This document shows positions 1-7,492 of a stretch of 12,605 nt of DNA, in pieces. Source of the stretch: Gammaproteobacteria bacterium (GTDB taxonomy: Bacteria; Pseudomonadota; Gammaproteobacteria; Steroidobacterales; Steroidobacteraceae). The position numbers and the translations under genes were made by a program. Positions within the stretch are counted from its first letter, which is position 1, and each line of letters starts with the position of its first letter. The stretch is taken from NCBI GenBank assembly GCA_027451085.1, contig DAIDKA010000175.1, positions 1-12,605 of the forward strand, written 5' to 3'. A model generated the notes under the pieces. That model worked only from the letters and a program-made list of their open reading frames with translations, was not told the DNA's origin and did no database searches.

Positions 1-1
1 G

Positions 2-685
2 TTCCTCGGACTCATACCCGGCGAGGCGCTGCCCGGGGAGTTCCGCGAGCGCATCGCACGCTGGCGCTGTCACTCCGCAACCTTCCGTATGAATGTCGCG
101 CTGTCCGAACTGCCACGGTTCGAGGCATTGCCTGAACCGGGCCCCCACCTCGGGTCGGGCATCATCATGGCACCCTCTCTGAACTACATGGACCAGGCCT
201 GGCTGACCGCGAAGAGCGCGGGCATCAGCCGCGAGCCCATCGTGGAACTTCTGCTCCCCAGTGTGCTGGACGATTCCCTGGCTCCACGCGGCGCTCATGT
301 CGCAAGCCTCTTCTGCCAGCACTTTGCCTACCAGCTGCCGGATGGGCGCAGCTGGGAGCATGCCCGCGATGCCGCGGCCGACCACGTCATCGACACCGTG
401 ACACGCCACGCGCCGAACTTCCGCCGCAGCATCATCGGCCGCCTGGCGCTTTCGCCGGCGGATCTGGAAGCGCGCTTCGGCCTCACGGGCGGAGACATCT
501 TTCACGGCGCCCTGGGTCTGGATCAATTGTGGGCCGCGCGCCCGATGCTGGGCTTCGGCGACTACCGCACGCCTGTGCGCGGCCTGTACCTGTGTGGATC
601 GGGCAGCCATCCCGGTGGCGGTGTCACCGGCCTGCCAGGCCACAACGCCGCAGGCGAGATCATCCGCGACCGGTGGCGGAACTGA
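2..685 (+). CDS. Phytoene dehydrogenase-like FAD-dependent oxidoreductase (C-terminal part, 5' truncated by window)
   Basis: The reading frame is open from base 2 and ends at TGA 683-685, so 227 residues are visible and the N-terminus with the dinucleotide-binding fold lies upstream. The fragment resembles the C-terminal half of the COG1233 group (phytoene desaturase/PYROXD2-like NAD(P)- or FAD-dependent oxidoreductases). The best sign is the closing motif GLYLCGSGSHPGGGVTGLPG followed by HNAA, the typical second FAD-contacting segment near the end of this family. Family members usually exceed 500 residues, so less than half is seen. The substrate cannot be deduced: the family contains carotenoid desaturases but also many uncharacterised oxidoreductases, and no carotenoid genes are visible nearby. 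The internal ATG at base 89 is not the start, since family-like sequence continues in frame upstream of it. No convincing terminator follows the stop. Confidence 0.88.
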   Translation, partial: FLGLIPGEALPGEFRERIARWRCHSATFRMNVALSELPRFEALPEPGPHLGSGIIMAPSLNYMDQAWLTAKSAGISREPIVELLLPSVLDDSLAPRGAHVASLFCQHFAYQLPDGRSWEHARDAAADHVIDTVTRHAPNFRRSIIGRLALSPADLEARFGLTGGDIFHGALGLDQLWAARPMLGFGDYRTPVRGLYLCGSGSHPGGGVTGLPGHNAAGEIIRDRWRN

Positions 686-767
686 CCGGCCGGGACTGCG
701 ATAGATCACAACATGCTGTATCCTGTCGCCTGCCGAGGGCCTCATGCCCAACCGGATTCCGTCATCA

Positions 768-807
768 GGTTTGAGCTGGCATATAAGTGAAAGCCGCATT
801 TCAAACC
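768..807. repeat. Inverted repeat GGTTTGA / TCAAACC
   Basis: GGTTTGA at 768-774 is exactly repeated in reverse complement at 801-807, with an inner GGC/GCC pair (778-780 and 793-795) inside the 26-base loop. There is no T-run after it, so it does not look like an intrinsic terminator. It could be a regulator site or a chance hairpin. Confidence 0.35.
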
Positions 808-989
808 GGGCAGAATGTATACAAATGCTTAATGTGAGCCGAAAACGTCGCGTCACGCCGACAAATGAGCTTTCAGCAGTTGCAAATTGCGCTCAAATTT
901 GATGCGATTGCGCCATTGCGAGAGCTGTGGCGGAGCGCCGCTGTGATCGCACGGTCTCTGGACCTCACGACTCCCGTCTACCATCCGAT

Positions 990-995
990 AAGGGG
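990..995 (+). promoter_or_regulatory. Ribosome binding site of the lipoprotein gene
   Basis: AAGGGG lies 8 bases before the ATG at 1004, a good Shine-Dalgarno match. It fixes the start of the lipoprotein gene, whose signal peptide begins at this ATG. Confidence 0.75.
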
Positions 996-1003
996 ATGCT
1001 TTT

Positions 1004-1318
1004 ATGAAGAACATGATCATTGCCAAGGTCGCCGCCGTTGCCCTCGTTGTGGGTCTTGCGGGTTGCACCGACCTGAAGCCGCTGCAGGCCCAGGTCGACG
1101 ACCTCAAGAGCCAGGTCGCCGCGCTGCACACAGACACCGCGGCCGCCAAGGCTGACGCGGATGCCGCCAGCAGCAAGGCTGACGCCGCCTCCCGCGCCGC
1201 TGCCGCTGCGCAGAGCACCGCCAACCAGGCGCTGGCCGCCGCTCAGGCTGCCCAGGCCTCGGTGGATGCGACCAACGAGAAGATCGACCGCATGTTCAAG
1301 CGTTCGATCTCCAAGTAA
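1004..1318 (+). CDS. Lpp/OprI-family alanine-zipper outer-membrane lipoprotein
   Basis: This is a 104-residue precursor. Residues 1-20 form a lipoprotein signal peptide (Lys2 and Lys8 before a hydrophobic core), ending in the lipobox LAGC with Cys21 as the lipidated residue. Thr22 follows the Cys rather than Asp, consistent with outer-membrane sorting by the Lol system. The mature part is one long heptad-like helix very rich in Ala, with Lys, Asp and Gln. It ends in a segment close to the OprI C-terminus (AQAAQASVDATNEK, then RMFKRSISK) with a terminal Lys. In Lpp the last Lys is joined to peptidoglycan, and a similar outer membrane-cell wall tether role is inferred here. The mature protein has 84 residues, against 58 in E. 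coli Lpp and 64 in P. aeruginosa OprI, so the zipper is longer. It appears to be a single-gene unit: clear Shine-Dalgarno before it and an intrinsic terminator after it. Confidence 0.92.
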   Translation: MKNMIIAKVAAVALVVGLAGCTDLKPLQAQVDDLKSQVAALHTDTAAAKADADAASSKADAASRAAAAAQSTANQALAAAQAAQASVDATNEKIDRMFKRSISK

Positions 1319-1321
1319 CAA

Positions 1322-1338
1322 GAACCCTTCCAGGGTTC
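1322..1338 (+). repeat. Small hairpin just after the lipoprotein stop
   Basis: GAACCCT (1322-1328) and AGGGTTC (1332-1338) form a perfect 7-bp stem with a 3-base loop, starting 3 bases after the TAA. It stands directly before the terminator hairpin and may protect the 3' end of an abundant short mRNA. That role is inference. Confidence 0.5.
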
Positions 1339-1345
1339 GATGCAG

Positions 1346-1376
1346 AAACGCCGCGCACCTGCGCGGCGTTTTCTTT
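1346..1376 (+). terminator. Rho-independent terminator of the lipoprotein gene
   Basis: AAACGCCGCGC (1346-1356) pairs perfectly with GCGCGGCGTTT (1361-1371) around the loop ACCT, an 11-bp stem. The T-rich run TTTTCTTT (1369-1376) overlaps and follows the 3' arm. It lies 27 bases after the lipoprotein stop codon and would isolate that gene from the phosphoketolase gene downstream. Confidence 0.9.
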
Positions 1377-1464
1377 GGGGCCGGGTTTCAGGTCCGCTGC
1401 AGGTCGTCGTGGTGCGGCCGCGCCGGCACGCGAAGAATCCGCCGGCATTACGGCGTCGGCACAG

Positions 1465-1474
1465 GTTCGCGAAC
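1465..1474. promoter_or_regulatory. 10-bp perfect palindrome GTTCGCGAAC in the xfp upstream region
   Basis: This palindrome lies 128 bases before the phosphoketolase start, in the 226-base gap after the terminator. A -10-like TATACA follows at 1496-1501, but no acceptable -35 stands at the right distance. A 10-bp palindrome in GC-rich DNA may be chance. It is recorded as a candidate operator because this gap must hold the xfp promoter. Confidence 0.25.
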
Positions 1475-1602
1475 GCGGGCGTCAGCAAAGTTACGTATAC
1501 ACCGCGCAAGCACCACCTGCTAACTTGGCGCTTCACGCAGGACGTATTGCGTTCCGGGCAGCGACCTGCGACGGACGCGCTGCCACCGCACCGGAGTCCG
1601 CC

Positions 1603-4002
1603 ATGCCCCAGCCCACCGCCCGCACGCCCCTGTCCGATGAGGCCCTGCACCTGCTCGACCGCTACTGGCGCGCCTCGCTGTACCTGTGCGCCGGCATGCT
1701 TTATCTGCGCGACAACCCGCTGCTGCGCGAGCCGCTGCGCCTGCAGCACATCAAGAAGCGGCTGCTGGGCCACTGGGGTTCGGACGCGGGCCAGACGCTG
1801 GTATGGACGCACATGAACCGGCTGATCCGCGAACGCAACCTCGACGCGCTGTTCATCTCCGGTCCCGGCCACGGCGCACCGTCGGTGCTGGCGCAGGCCT
1901 GGCTGGAAGGCCGCTATGGCGAGGTCTATCCCGAAAAGGGTCCCGGGATCGACGGACTGCGCCGGCTGTTCAAGGAGTTCTCCTTCCCGGGCGGCATCGG
2001 CAGCCACTGCACGCCGGAAACACCCGGTTCCATGCATGAGGGCGGCGAGCTGGGCTACAGCCTGGCGCATGCCTACGGCGCCGCGTTCGACCATCCTGAC
2101 CTGCTGGCGGTGTGCATGATCGGCGACGGCGAGGCCGAGACCGGCCCGCTGGCCACCGCCTGGCATTCCAACAAGTTCATCAATCCGGCCCGCGACGGCG
2201 CGGTGCTGCCGGTGCTGCACCTGAACGGTTACAAGATCGCCAACCCCACGGTGCTGGCGCGCATCCCGCATGAGCAGCTGGCCGACCTGATGCGCGGCTA
2301 CGGCTATGAACCTTGGTTTGTCGAAGGCGACGACCCAGTCCGGGTGCATCGGCTGCTTGCTGAAACCCTCGACCTGGTGCTGGACCGCATCGCCGCCATC
2401 CAGCAGCAGGCGCGTGCCGGCCGGCTCGACGGCCTGCCGGTCTGGCCGATGATCGTGCTGCGCACGCCCAAGGGCTGGACCGGCCCGAAGGTCGTCGACG
2501 GCCACCGCGTGGAAGGCTCATGGCGCGCGCACCAGATTCCGCTCGACCCGCACGAGAACGAATCACACCTGCTCCAGCTCGAGCAGTGGTTGCGCAGCTA
2601 TGCGCCCGAGTCGCTTTTCACCGCGGACGGCCGGCTGGCGCCGGAGCTTGCCGCGCTGGCGCCCGCTGGTGCGCATCGCATGAGCGCCAACCCGGTCAGC
2701 AACGGTGGCCTGCTGCGCAAGCCGCTGCAGCGGCCCGACCTGCGCAGCCATGCGGTCGCGGTGGTCGAACCCGGGGTCACCACCGAGGAAAACACCCGTC
2801 CCACCGGACGTCTGCTGCGCGACACGATGCACGCCAACCCGGACCGCTTCCGCGTGTTCTGTCCCGACGAAACCGCCTCCAACCGCCTGGACGACATCTA
2901 CCAGGAGAGCGGCAAGGCCTGGATGGCCACCATGCTCCCGGAGGATGCCGACGGCACCCACCTGGCGCGCGATGGACGGGTGATGGAGATCCTTTCAGAG
3001 CACACGCTGGAAGGATGGCTGGAAGGCTACCTTCTGTCCGGGCGCCACGGCGTGCTGGCCTCGTACGAAGCGTTCATCCATGTCATCGACTCGATGTTCA
3101 ACCAGCATGCCAAGTGGTTGGAGAAATCGCTGGAGGTGCCGTGGCGGGCCAGCGTGTCCTCGCTCAACATCCTCGTCACCTCCACGGTCTGGCGGCAGGA
3201 CCACAACGGCTTCTCCCACCAGGACCCCGGCTTTCTGGACGTGGTGACCAACAAGAGCCCGCGGGTGACCCGCATCTATCTGCCACCCGACGCCAACTGC
3301 CTGCTGTCGGTGATGGACCACTGCCTGGACAGCACCGACAAGATCAACGTGATCGTCGCCGACAAGCAGCGTCACCTGCAGTACCTGTCGCTCGACGATG
3401 CGATGGATCATTGCGCCAAGGGCATCGGCATCTGGGACTGGGCCAGCAGTGACGATGGCGTGGAACCGGACCTGGTCATGGCCTGCGCCGGCGACGTGCC
3501 CACGATGGAAGCGCTGGCCGCCACCGCCCTGCTGCGCGAACACTTTCCGCAATTGAAGGTGCGCTTCATCAACGTCGTGGACCTGTTCCGGCTGGTGCCC
3601 ACCAGCGAGCACGAGCACGGCCTGTCCGACACCGACTTCGACAGCCTGTTCACCCGCGACCGGCCGGTGCTGTTCAATTTCCACGGCTATCCCTGGCTGA
3701 TCCACAAACTGATCTACCGCCGCAGCAACAGCCGCAACATCCATGTGCGCGGCTACAAGGAACAGGGCAACATCAATACCCCGATGGAACTCGCCATCCG
3801 CAACCAGATCGACCGTTTCAGCCTGGTGATCGACGCCATCGACCGGGTGCCCGGCCTGCTGGTACGCGGTGCGCACGTGCGCGAGCGCATGAAGGCGCTG
3901 TCGATGGATTGCCAGCGCCACGCCTACAGCGAAGGCTGTGACGCCGACGAGTACGTCAACTGGCACTGGCCCGGCCCGCGCCGCACCACCCCGGCAGCCT
4001 GA
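1603..4002 (+). CDS. xfp: Phosphoketolase (xylulose-5-phosphate/fructose-6-phosphate phosphoketolase)
   Basis: This 799-residue protein matches the usual length of about 790-820 for the family. The enzyme is cytoplasmic and thiamine-diphosphate dependent. It splits xylulose 5-phosphate, and in dual-specificity members fructose 6-phosphate, with phosphate into acetyl phosphate plus glyceraldehyde 3-phosphate or erythrose 4-phosphate. Visible signatures are SGPGHG (His90), the family motif EGGELGY (146-152), the diphosphate-binding GDGE (174-177), HLNGYKI shortly after, and QDHNGFSHQDPG (532-543) with the conserved active-site His region. N-terminal, middle and C-terminal transketolase-like domains follow one another over the full length without a break. 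The start is ATG 1603, with GGAG at 1593-1596; the open frame continues upstream into the terminator region but lacks family sequence there. A GH15 enzyme follows after 103 bases on the same strand. Preference between the two sugar phosphates cannot be read from the sequence. Confidence 0.96.
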   Translation: MPQPTARTPLSDEALHLLDRYWRASLYLCAGMLYLRDNPLLREPLRLQHIKKRLLGHWGSDAGQTLVWTHMNRLIRERNLDALFISGPGHGAPSVLAQAWLEGRYGEVYPEKGPGIDGLRRLFKEFSFPGGIGSHCTPETPGSMHEGGELGYSLAHAYGAAFDHPDLLAVCMIGDGEAETGPLATAWHSNKFINPARDGAVLPVLHLNGYKIANPTVLARIPHEQLADLMRGYGYEPWFVEGDDPVRVHRLLAETLDLVLDRIAAIQQQARAGRLDGLPVWPMIVLRTPKGWTGPKVVDGHRVEGSWRAHQIPLDPHENESHLLQLEQWLRSYAPESLFTADGRLAPELAALAPAGAHRMSANPVSNGGLLRKPLQRPDLRSHAVAVVEPGVTTEENTRPTGRLLRDTMHANPDRFRVFCPDETASNRLDDIYQESGKAWMATMLPEDADGTHLARDGRVMEILSEHTLEGWLEGYLLSGRHGVLASYEAFIHVIDSMFNQHAKWLEKSLEVPWRASVSSLNILVTSTVWRQDHNGFSHQDPGFLDVVTNKSPRVTRIYLPPDANCLLSVMDHCLDSTDKINVIVADKQRHLQYLSLDDAMDHCAKGIGIWDWASSDDGVEPDLVMACAGDVPTMEALAATALLREHFPQLKVRFINVVDLFRLVPTSEHEHGLSDTDFDSLFTRDRPVLFNFHGYPWLIHKLIYRRSNSRNIHVRGYKEQGNINTPMELAIRNQIDRFSLVIDAIDRVPGLLVRGAHVRERMKALSMDCQRHAYSEGCDADEYVNWHWPGPRRTTPAA

Positions 4003-4044
4003 AACCGTAACGACCGTACCGCACCATGCCGGGAGGAGGCCGTC

Positions 4045-4080
4045 ATGCGCTCATGGCTTTGCCGTAGTAGATTGTCCTGA
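4045..4080 (+). CDS. Possible 11-codon leader ORF between xfp and the GH15 gene
   Basis: AGGAGG at 4034-4039, the strongest Shine-Dalgarno in this part of the window, stands 5 bases before ATG 4045. The frame encodes MRSWLCRSRLS and ends at TGA 4078-4080, 25 bases before the GH15 GTG start. It is in a different frame from the GH15 gene. It may be a real small ORF that couples or controls translation of the GH15 gene, or a chance purine run. No family can be recognised at this size. Confidence 0.3.
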   Translation: MRSWLCRSRLS

Positions 4081-4105
4081 AGCTGGTTGCGGCCCGGAGG
4101 CCGGA

Positions 4106-6475
4106 GTGAAAAACGTGGACACGGTTCAGCCCCTGGGTCACGCCCCTGCCGCGGGCTCCTCCCACCCCACCTGGGCTCCGGCGGCCAAAGACGCGGTCGG
4201 CACGGCGCTGGGCACGGGGAGGCTGTGGTTCACGATGGCACAGGGCATCGTCACCGAAGTCTATTACCCGCGTCCGGACATTCCGCAGCTGAAGGACCTT
4301 GGCTTCATCATCGCCGATGATCAGGGGTTCTGGGTGGAGTTGAAGCGGCTGGGGCAGTATTCAGTCGTGTGGCATGACGATGCCATTCCAGCGATCACGG
4401 TTGAGCACACGCATGCCCGCTTCAAGCTGGTGCTGCGGATCTGCGCCGACCCCCGGTGCGACGTTCTGCTGGTGGACTATTCGCTGACGGGCGATCCGGG
4501 TTTGCAGCTGTACGTTCTGGCTGCGCCCCGGATCGGTGCGGATGCGGCCCACAATGCCGCCGGGACCGGTGAATGGGCGGGCCGGCCGGTGTTGTGGGCA
4601 GCGCACGGGCCGTACGGCCTGGCGCTCGCGGCCGTTGATCGCGAAGGCCGTACGGCGCTGCTGCAACGGTCTGTGGGAGTCGTAGGTGCCAGCGACGGTT
4701 GGCAGGACTTCCACCACAACGGCGCCATGCGCTGGCACTATGCGGCAGCCGGTCCCGGCGAGGTCGCCCTGACCGCGCAGCTGAGCACCACCGGCACGCT
4801 TGCACTCGGGCTGTCCACCAGCCGTGAGGCCGCTGCAACCCTGGCACTGGAGGCCCTGTGTCACGGCTTCGATGCGTGCTGGGAGTCCTACTGCGGCGCC
4901 TGGGCCCGGTGGCTCGATGGCATACCCTGGCCAGCCGGGCTGGACAGCGTGCTGAGTGATGGCGGGCGGCGGTTGCTGCGTCGATCAGCCGCGGTGATCA
5001 AGAGCCACGCGGATCATACGTTTCCCGGCGCATTCGTCGCCAGCCTGTCGGTGCCCTGGGGAGAATCCAACCCCAGCCTTGGTGGCTATCACCTGGTGTG
5101 GGCACGCGACCTGGTGGAGACAGCGGGCGCGCTTGCGGCCATGGGTTGCCTGGATGACGCACTGCAGATCCTGATCTACCTGATGGCCACCCAGCAAGCC
5201 GACGGCCACTGGCTGCAGAACCAATGGCTGGGCGGCAAGCCGTTCTGGCAAGGCATCCAGCTCGATGAAACCGCCTTTCCGATATTGCTCGCAAGCAGCC
5301 TCGCCGAACGCGGCGCCCTGGGCGCCGTCCAGGTTCATGACATGGTGCGCCGGGCACTGACCTTCATCGCACGCGAAGGCCCGGCCACCGGCCAGGACCG
5401 CTGGGAGGAAGATGCCGGAGTCAACACCTTCACACTCGCGGTCACGATTGCGGCCCTGGTTGAGGGCAGCCGGTTCCTGAGTGGCCGCGAAGCCGATTGC
5501 GCCCTGATGCTGGCGGACGCCTGGAACTCCCGTCTGGAGGCATGGACCTGGGCGCGTGGCACCGACCTTGCGCGACGGATCGGCGTGCCCGGGTACTACA
5601 TCCGGACCGCGCCTGCCGATGTGCTGATCGAGGCCGGAGCCAGGTCCGAACGCGTGCCGATCAAGAACCGGGCGCACGTCGTGAACCCGGAAGCGGACGA
5701 TCAGCTTGCCATCGACTGCCTGCAGCTGGCCCGCTACGGTCTGCGTACCGTCAATGATCCGGCGATGAGCGCCAGCATCACCGCCATTGACGCCGTGCTC
5801 AGGTGCGATACACCCAATGGGCCGGTCTGGCACCGCTACACCGGCGACGGCTATGGCGAACATCCCGATGGCGCGCCATTCGATGGCTGGGGCCGGGGTC
5901 GTGGCTGGCCGCTGCTCACGGGTGAGCGCGGTCACATCGCCCTGCTGGCCGGACTCAATGCCGGCCCCTATCTTGACTCCATGATGTGGATGGCCGGCAA
6001 AGGCGGCCTGCTGCCTGAACAGGTCTGGGATGAGAACGCCATTGCGGAGCGGGGACTGTACCCGGGTCAGGCCAGTGGTTCCGCCATGCCACTGGTGTGG
6101 GCGCACGCCGAATTCATCAAGCTGGCACTGAGCATGGCAGCGGGTGCGCCGGTTGACCGGCCGGCGCTCACCTGGGCCCGCTACGGCGGCCAGCGGCCGC
6201 AGCTGGACTACGCACTGTGGCAGCCGCGCCAGCGCATCCGCAAACTGACCGCGGGACAGCACTTGCGGGTGCTGCTGCCCGAGCCAGGCCGGGTCCACTG
6301 GGGCCGGGATGGCTGGCAGCAACGGATCGACACCGAGACCGAGGACTGGGGCCTGGGCCACGTCGCGCTGTTGCCGGTATCAGACCTGCCGGCCGGGTCG
6401 GTGGTGGACTTCACCTTCTATCAGCCATTGCGCGATGCATGGCAGGGCGAGGACTTCCACATTACTGTCGTCTAG
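4106..6475 (+). CDS. Glycoside hydrolase family 15 protein, glucoamylase/glucodextranase-like
   Basis: This 789-residue enzyme is predicted to remove glucose from non-reducing ends of alpha-glucans (glucan 1,4-alpha-glucosidase). The N-terminal beta-sandwich domain of bacterial glucoamylases and glucodextranases begins around WAPAAKDAVG. An (alpha/alpha)6-barrel catalytic domain follows, with HLVWARD (329-335), WEEDAG (Trp433, Glu434, Glu435) and PEQVWDEN (Glu638). By analogy with clostridial glucoamylase, one Glu of the WEE group is the general acid and Glu638 the general base. A short beta-rich tail completes it. The start is the GTG at 4106, placed by GGAGG at 4096-4100; the open frame runs upstream into xfp without family sequence. 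No signal peptide is visible, so it probably acts in the cytoplasm on glycogen or maltodextrin. Dextran or trehalose activity cannot be excluded, since GH15 includes glucodextranases and trehalases. Confidence 0.92.
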   Translation: MKNVDTVQPLGHAPAAGSSHPTWAPAAKDAVGTALGTGRLWFTMAQGIVTEVYYPRPDIPQLKDLGFIIADDQGFWVELKRLGQYSVVWHDDAIPAITVEHTHARFKLVLRICADPRCDVLLVDYSLTGDPGLQLYVLAAPRIGADAAHNAAGTGEWAGRPVLWAAHGPYGLALAAVDREGRTALLQRSVGVVGASDGWQDFHHNGAMRWHYAAAGPGEVALTAQLSTTGTLALGLSTSREAAATLALEALCHGFDACWESYCGAWARWLDGIPWPAGLDSVLSDGGRRLLRRSAAVIKSHADHTFPGAFVASLSVPWGESNPSLGGYHLVWARDLVETAGALAAMGCLDDALQILIYLMATQQADGHWLQNQWLGGKPFWQGIQLDETAFPILLASSLAERGALGAVQVHDMVRRALTFIAREGPATGQDRWEEDAGVNTFTLAVTIAALVEGSRFLSGREADCALMLADAWNSRLEAWTWARGTDLARRIGVPGYYIRTAPADVLIEAGARSERVPIKNRAHVVNPEADDQLAIDCLQLARYGLRTVNDPAMSASITAIDAVLRCDTPNGPVWHRYTGDGYGEHPDGAPFDGWGRGRGWPLLTGERGHIALLAGLNAGPYLDSMMWMAGKGGLLPEQVWDENAIAERGLYPGQASGSAMPLVWAHAEFIKLALSMAAGAPVDRPALTWARYGGQRPQLDYALWQPRQRIRKLTAGQHLRVLLPEPGRVHWGRDGWQQRIDTETEDWGLGHVALLPVSDLPAGSVVDFTFYQPLRDAWQGEDFHITVV

Positions 6476-6486
6476 CCGGAAGGCGA

Positions 6487-6520
6487 GCCCGGGTGTCGAC
6501 CAGCCCAGCGGGTGCCGGGC
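6487..6520. repeat. Inverted repeat in the convergent gap between the GH15 gene and fabH
   Basis: GCCCGG (6487-6492) and CCGGGC (6515-6520) form a 6-bp GC stem with a 22-base loop, in the 48-base gap between two converging genes. It lacks a T-run on either strand, so it is only a weak candidate for a shared termination signal. Confidence 0.25.
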
Positions 6521-6523
6521 GAC

Positions 6524-7492
6524 TCAGTAGCGGACCAGTGCCGCGCCCCAGGTGAACCCCGCCCCGAAGGCCTCCAGCAGCAGCAGTTCGCCGCGCTTGA
6601 TGCGGCCGTCGCGCACCCCGGCGTCGAGGGCAAGCGGCACCGATGCTGCTGAAGTGTTGCCGTGGTCCTGCACGGTGACGATCACGCGCTCCATGGGCAG
6701 GTCGAGCTTGCGGGCCGCCCCCTGGATGATCCGCAGGTTCGCCTGGTGCGGCACCAGCCAGTCCAGGGCTGAGCGGTCCAGGCGGTTGGCCGCCAACGCT
6801 TCATCCACCACCCGGCCCAGTTCCATGACCGCGATCTTGAAGACCTCGCGGCCTTCCATGTGGATGAAACCAGGCGCCGGTGCCGCGGGCAATCCGCTGC
6901 GGGCCCCGGGACCGCCAGGGCAGAACAGCAGCTCCCGGTGGCTGCCGTCGGCATGCAGGTGGGTGGAGAGCACCCCGGGTTGCGCCGAGGCATTCAGCAC
7001 CACCGCGCCCGCGCCGTCGGCAAACAGGATCGCGGTACCGCGGTCACTCCAGTCGGTCACCCGCGAAAGCACCTCCGCCCCCACCACCAGGGCGTGCTTC
7101 GCCTCACCGGCGCGTACGAACTTGTCCGCGATGGACAGGGCATAGATGAAGCCGCTGCAAGCCGCCTCGACACTGAAAGCAGCACCCCCGGGGCAACCCA
7201 GGCGCTGCTGCAGCAGCGTGCCCGCGTTGGGGAACACGTAATCCGGGGTGCAGGTGGCGAACACGATGAGATCGATGTCGCGCGGCGCAAGCCCCGCGGC
7301 CTCGATGGCGCGGCGCGCGGCCGGCTCGGCCAGGTCCACGGTACCCTGCCCCTCTGCGGCAACATGGCGACGCTCGATCCCGGTGCGCTCACGGATCCAG
7401 GCATCGCTGGTCTCCATGAAGCCCTCGAGGTCCCGGTTGGTGAGGATTTTCTCCGGCAGGTAGGAACCGGTGCCCGCGATCTTCGAGTACAT
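6524..7492 (-). CDS. fabH: Beta-ketoacyl-ACP synthase III (FabH)
   Basis: This 322-residue protein starts fatty-acid synthesis by condensing acetyl-CoA (or another acyl-CoA primer) with malonyl-ACP in the cytoplasm. The N-terminus MYSKIAGTGSYLP closely matches E. coli FabH, which selects the ATG at 7492. Upstream in-frame codons add 21 residues without family likeness, and GGTGAG stands 9 bases before this ATG. The catalytic triad is complete: Cys112 in SVEAACSGF, His249 in VPHQAN and Asn279 in DHGNTSAAS. The C-terminal AFGAGFTWGAALVRY is typical. It lies 117 bases downstream of rpmF with no plsX between them, and no fabD follows; the next gene converges on it. Acyl primer preference (straight or branched) cannot be told by eye. 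Confidence 0.97.
   Translation of the reverse strand: MYSKIAGTGSYLPEKILTNRDLEGFMETSDAWIRERTGIERRHVAAEGQGTVDLAEPAARRAIEAAGLAPRDIDLIVFATCTPDYVFPNAGTLLQQRLGCPGGAAFSVEAACSGFIYALSIADKFVRAGEAKHALVVGAEVLSRVTDWSDRGTAILFADGAGAVVLNASAQPGVLSTHLHADGSHRELLFCPGGPGARSGLPAAPAPGFIHMEGREVFKIAVMELGRVVDEALAANRLDRSALDWLVPHQANLRIIQGAARKLDLPMERVIVTVQDHGNTSAASVPLALDAGVRDGRIKRGELLLLEAFGAGFTWGAALVRY

Larger units (their letters stand above)
686..1003. other. Intergenic region without a recognisable gene, upstream of the lipoprotein gene
   Basis: About 318 bases separate the oxidoreductase stop from the lipoprotein ATG. Short open frames here lack a ribosome binding site and family resemblance. Bases 765-905 are clearly richer in A and T than the surroundings and probably hold the promoter of the lipoprotein gene. 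The only -35/-10 pair I could align is TTGCAA (880-885) with TGCGAT (903-908), 17 bases apart; it is a poor match and is not called as a promoter. A 7-bp inverted repeat (768-774 and 801-807) is listed separately. No tRNA-like or rRNA-like sequence was seen. Confidence 0.6.

Noticed and set aside
695..715. CRP/FNR-like half-palindrome (TGCGATAGATCACA)
   Set aside because: The half-sites have the wrong spacing for CRP and the wrong bases for FNR.
1375..1602. Upstream extension of the phosphoketolase frame
   Set aside because: It would begin inside the T-run of the terminator, lacks family sequence, and the ATG at 1603 has its own ribosome binding site.
1243..2505. 420-codon open frame on the minus strand opposite xfp and the lipoprotein end
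   Set aside because: It runs through the terminator hairpin and opposite the conserved phosphoketolase N-terminal domain; no ribosome binding site or recognisable domain.
3938..4105. Upstream extension of the GH15 frame into the end of xfp
   Set aside because: The extra 56 residues do not resemble the family, and the GTG at 4106 has GGAGG at proper spacing.
4985..6361. 458-codon open frame on the minus strand opposite the GH15 gene
   Set aside because: It is the antisense of a clear GH15 catalytic domain with its motifs intact, and its own translation resembles no family.
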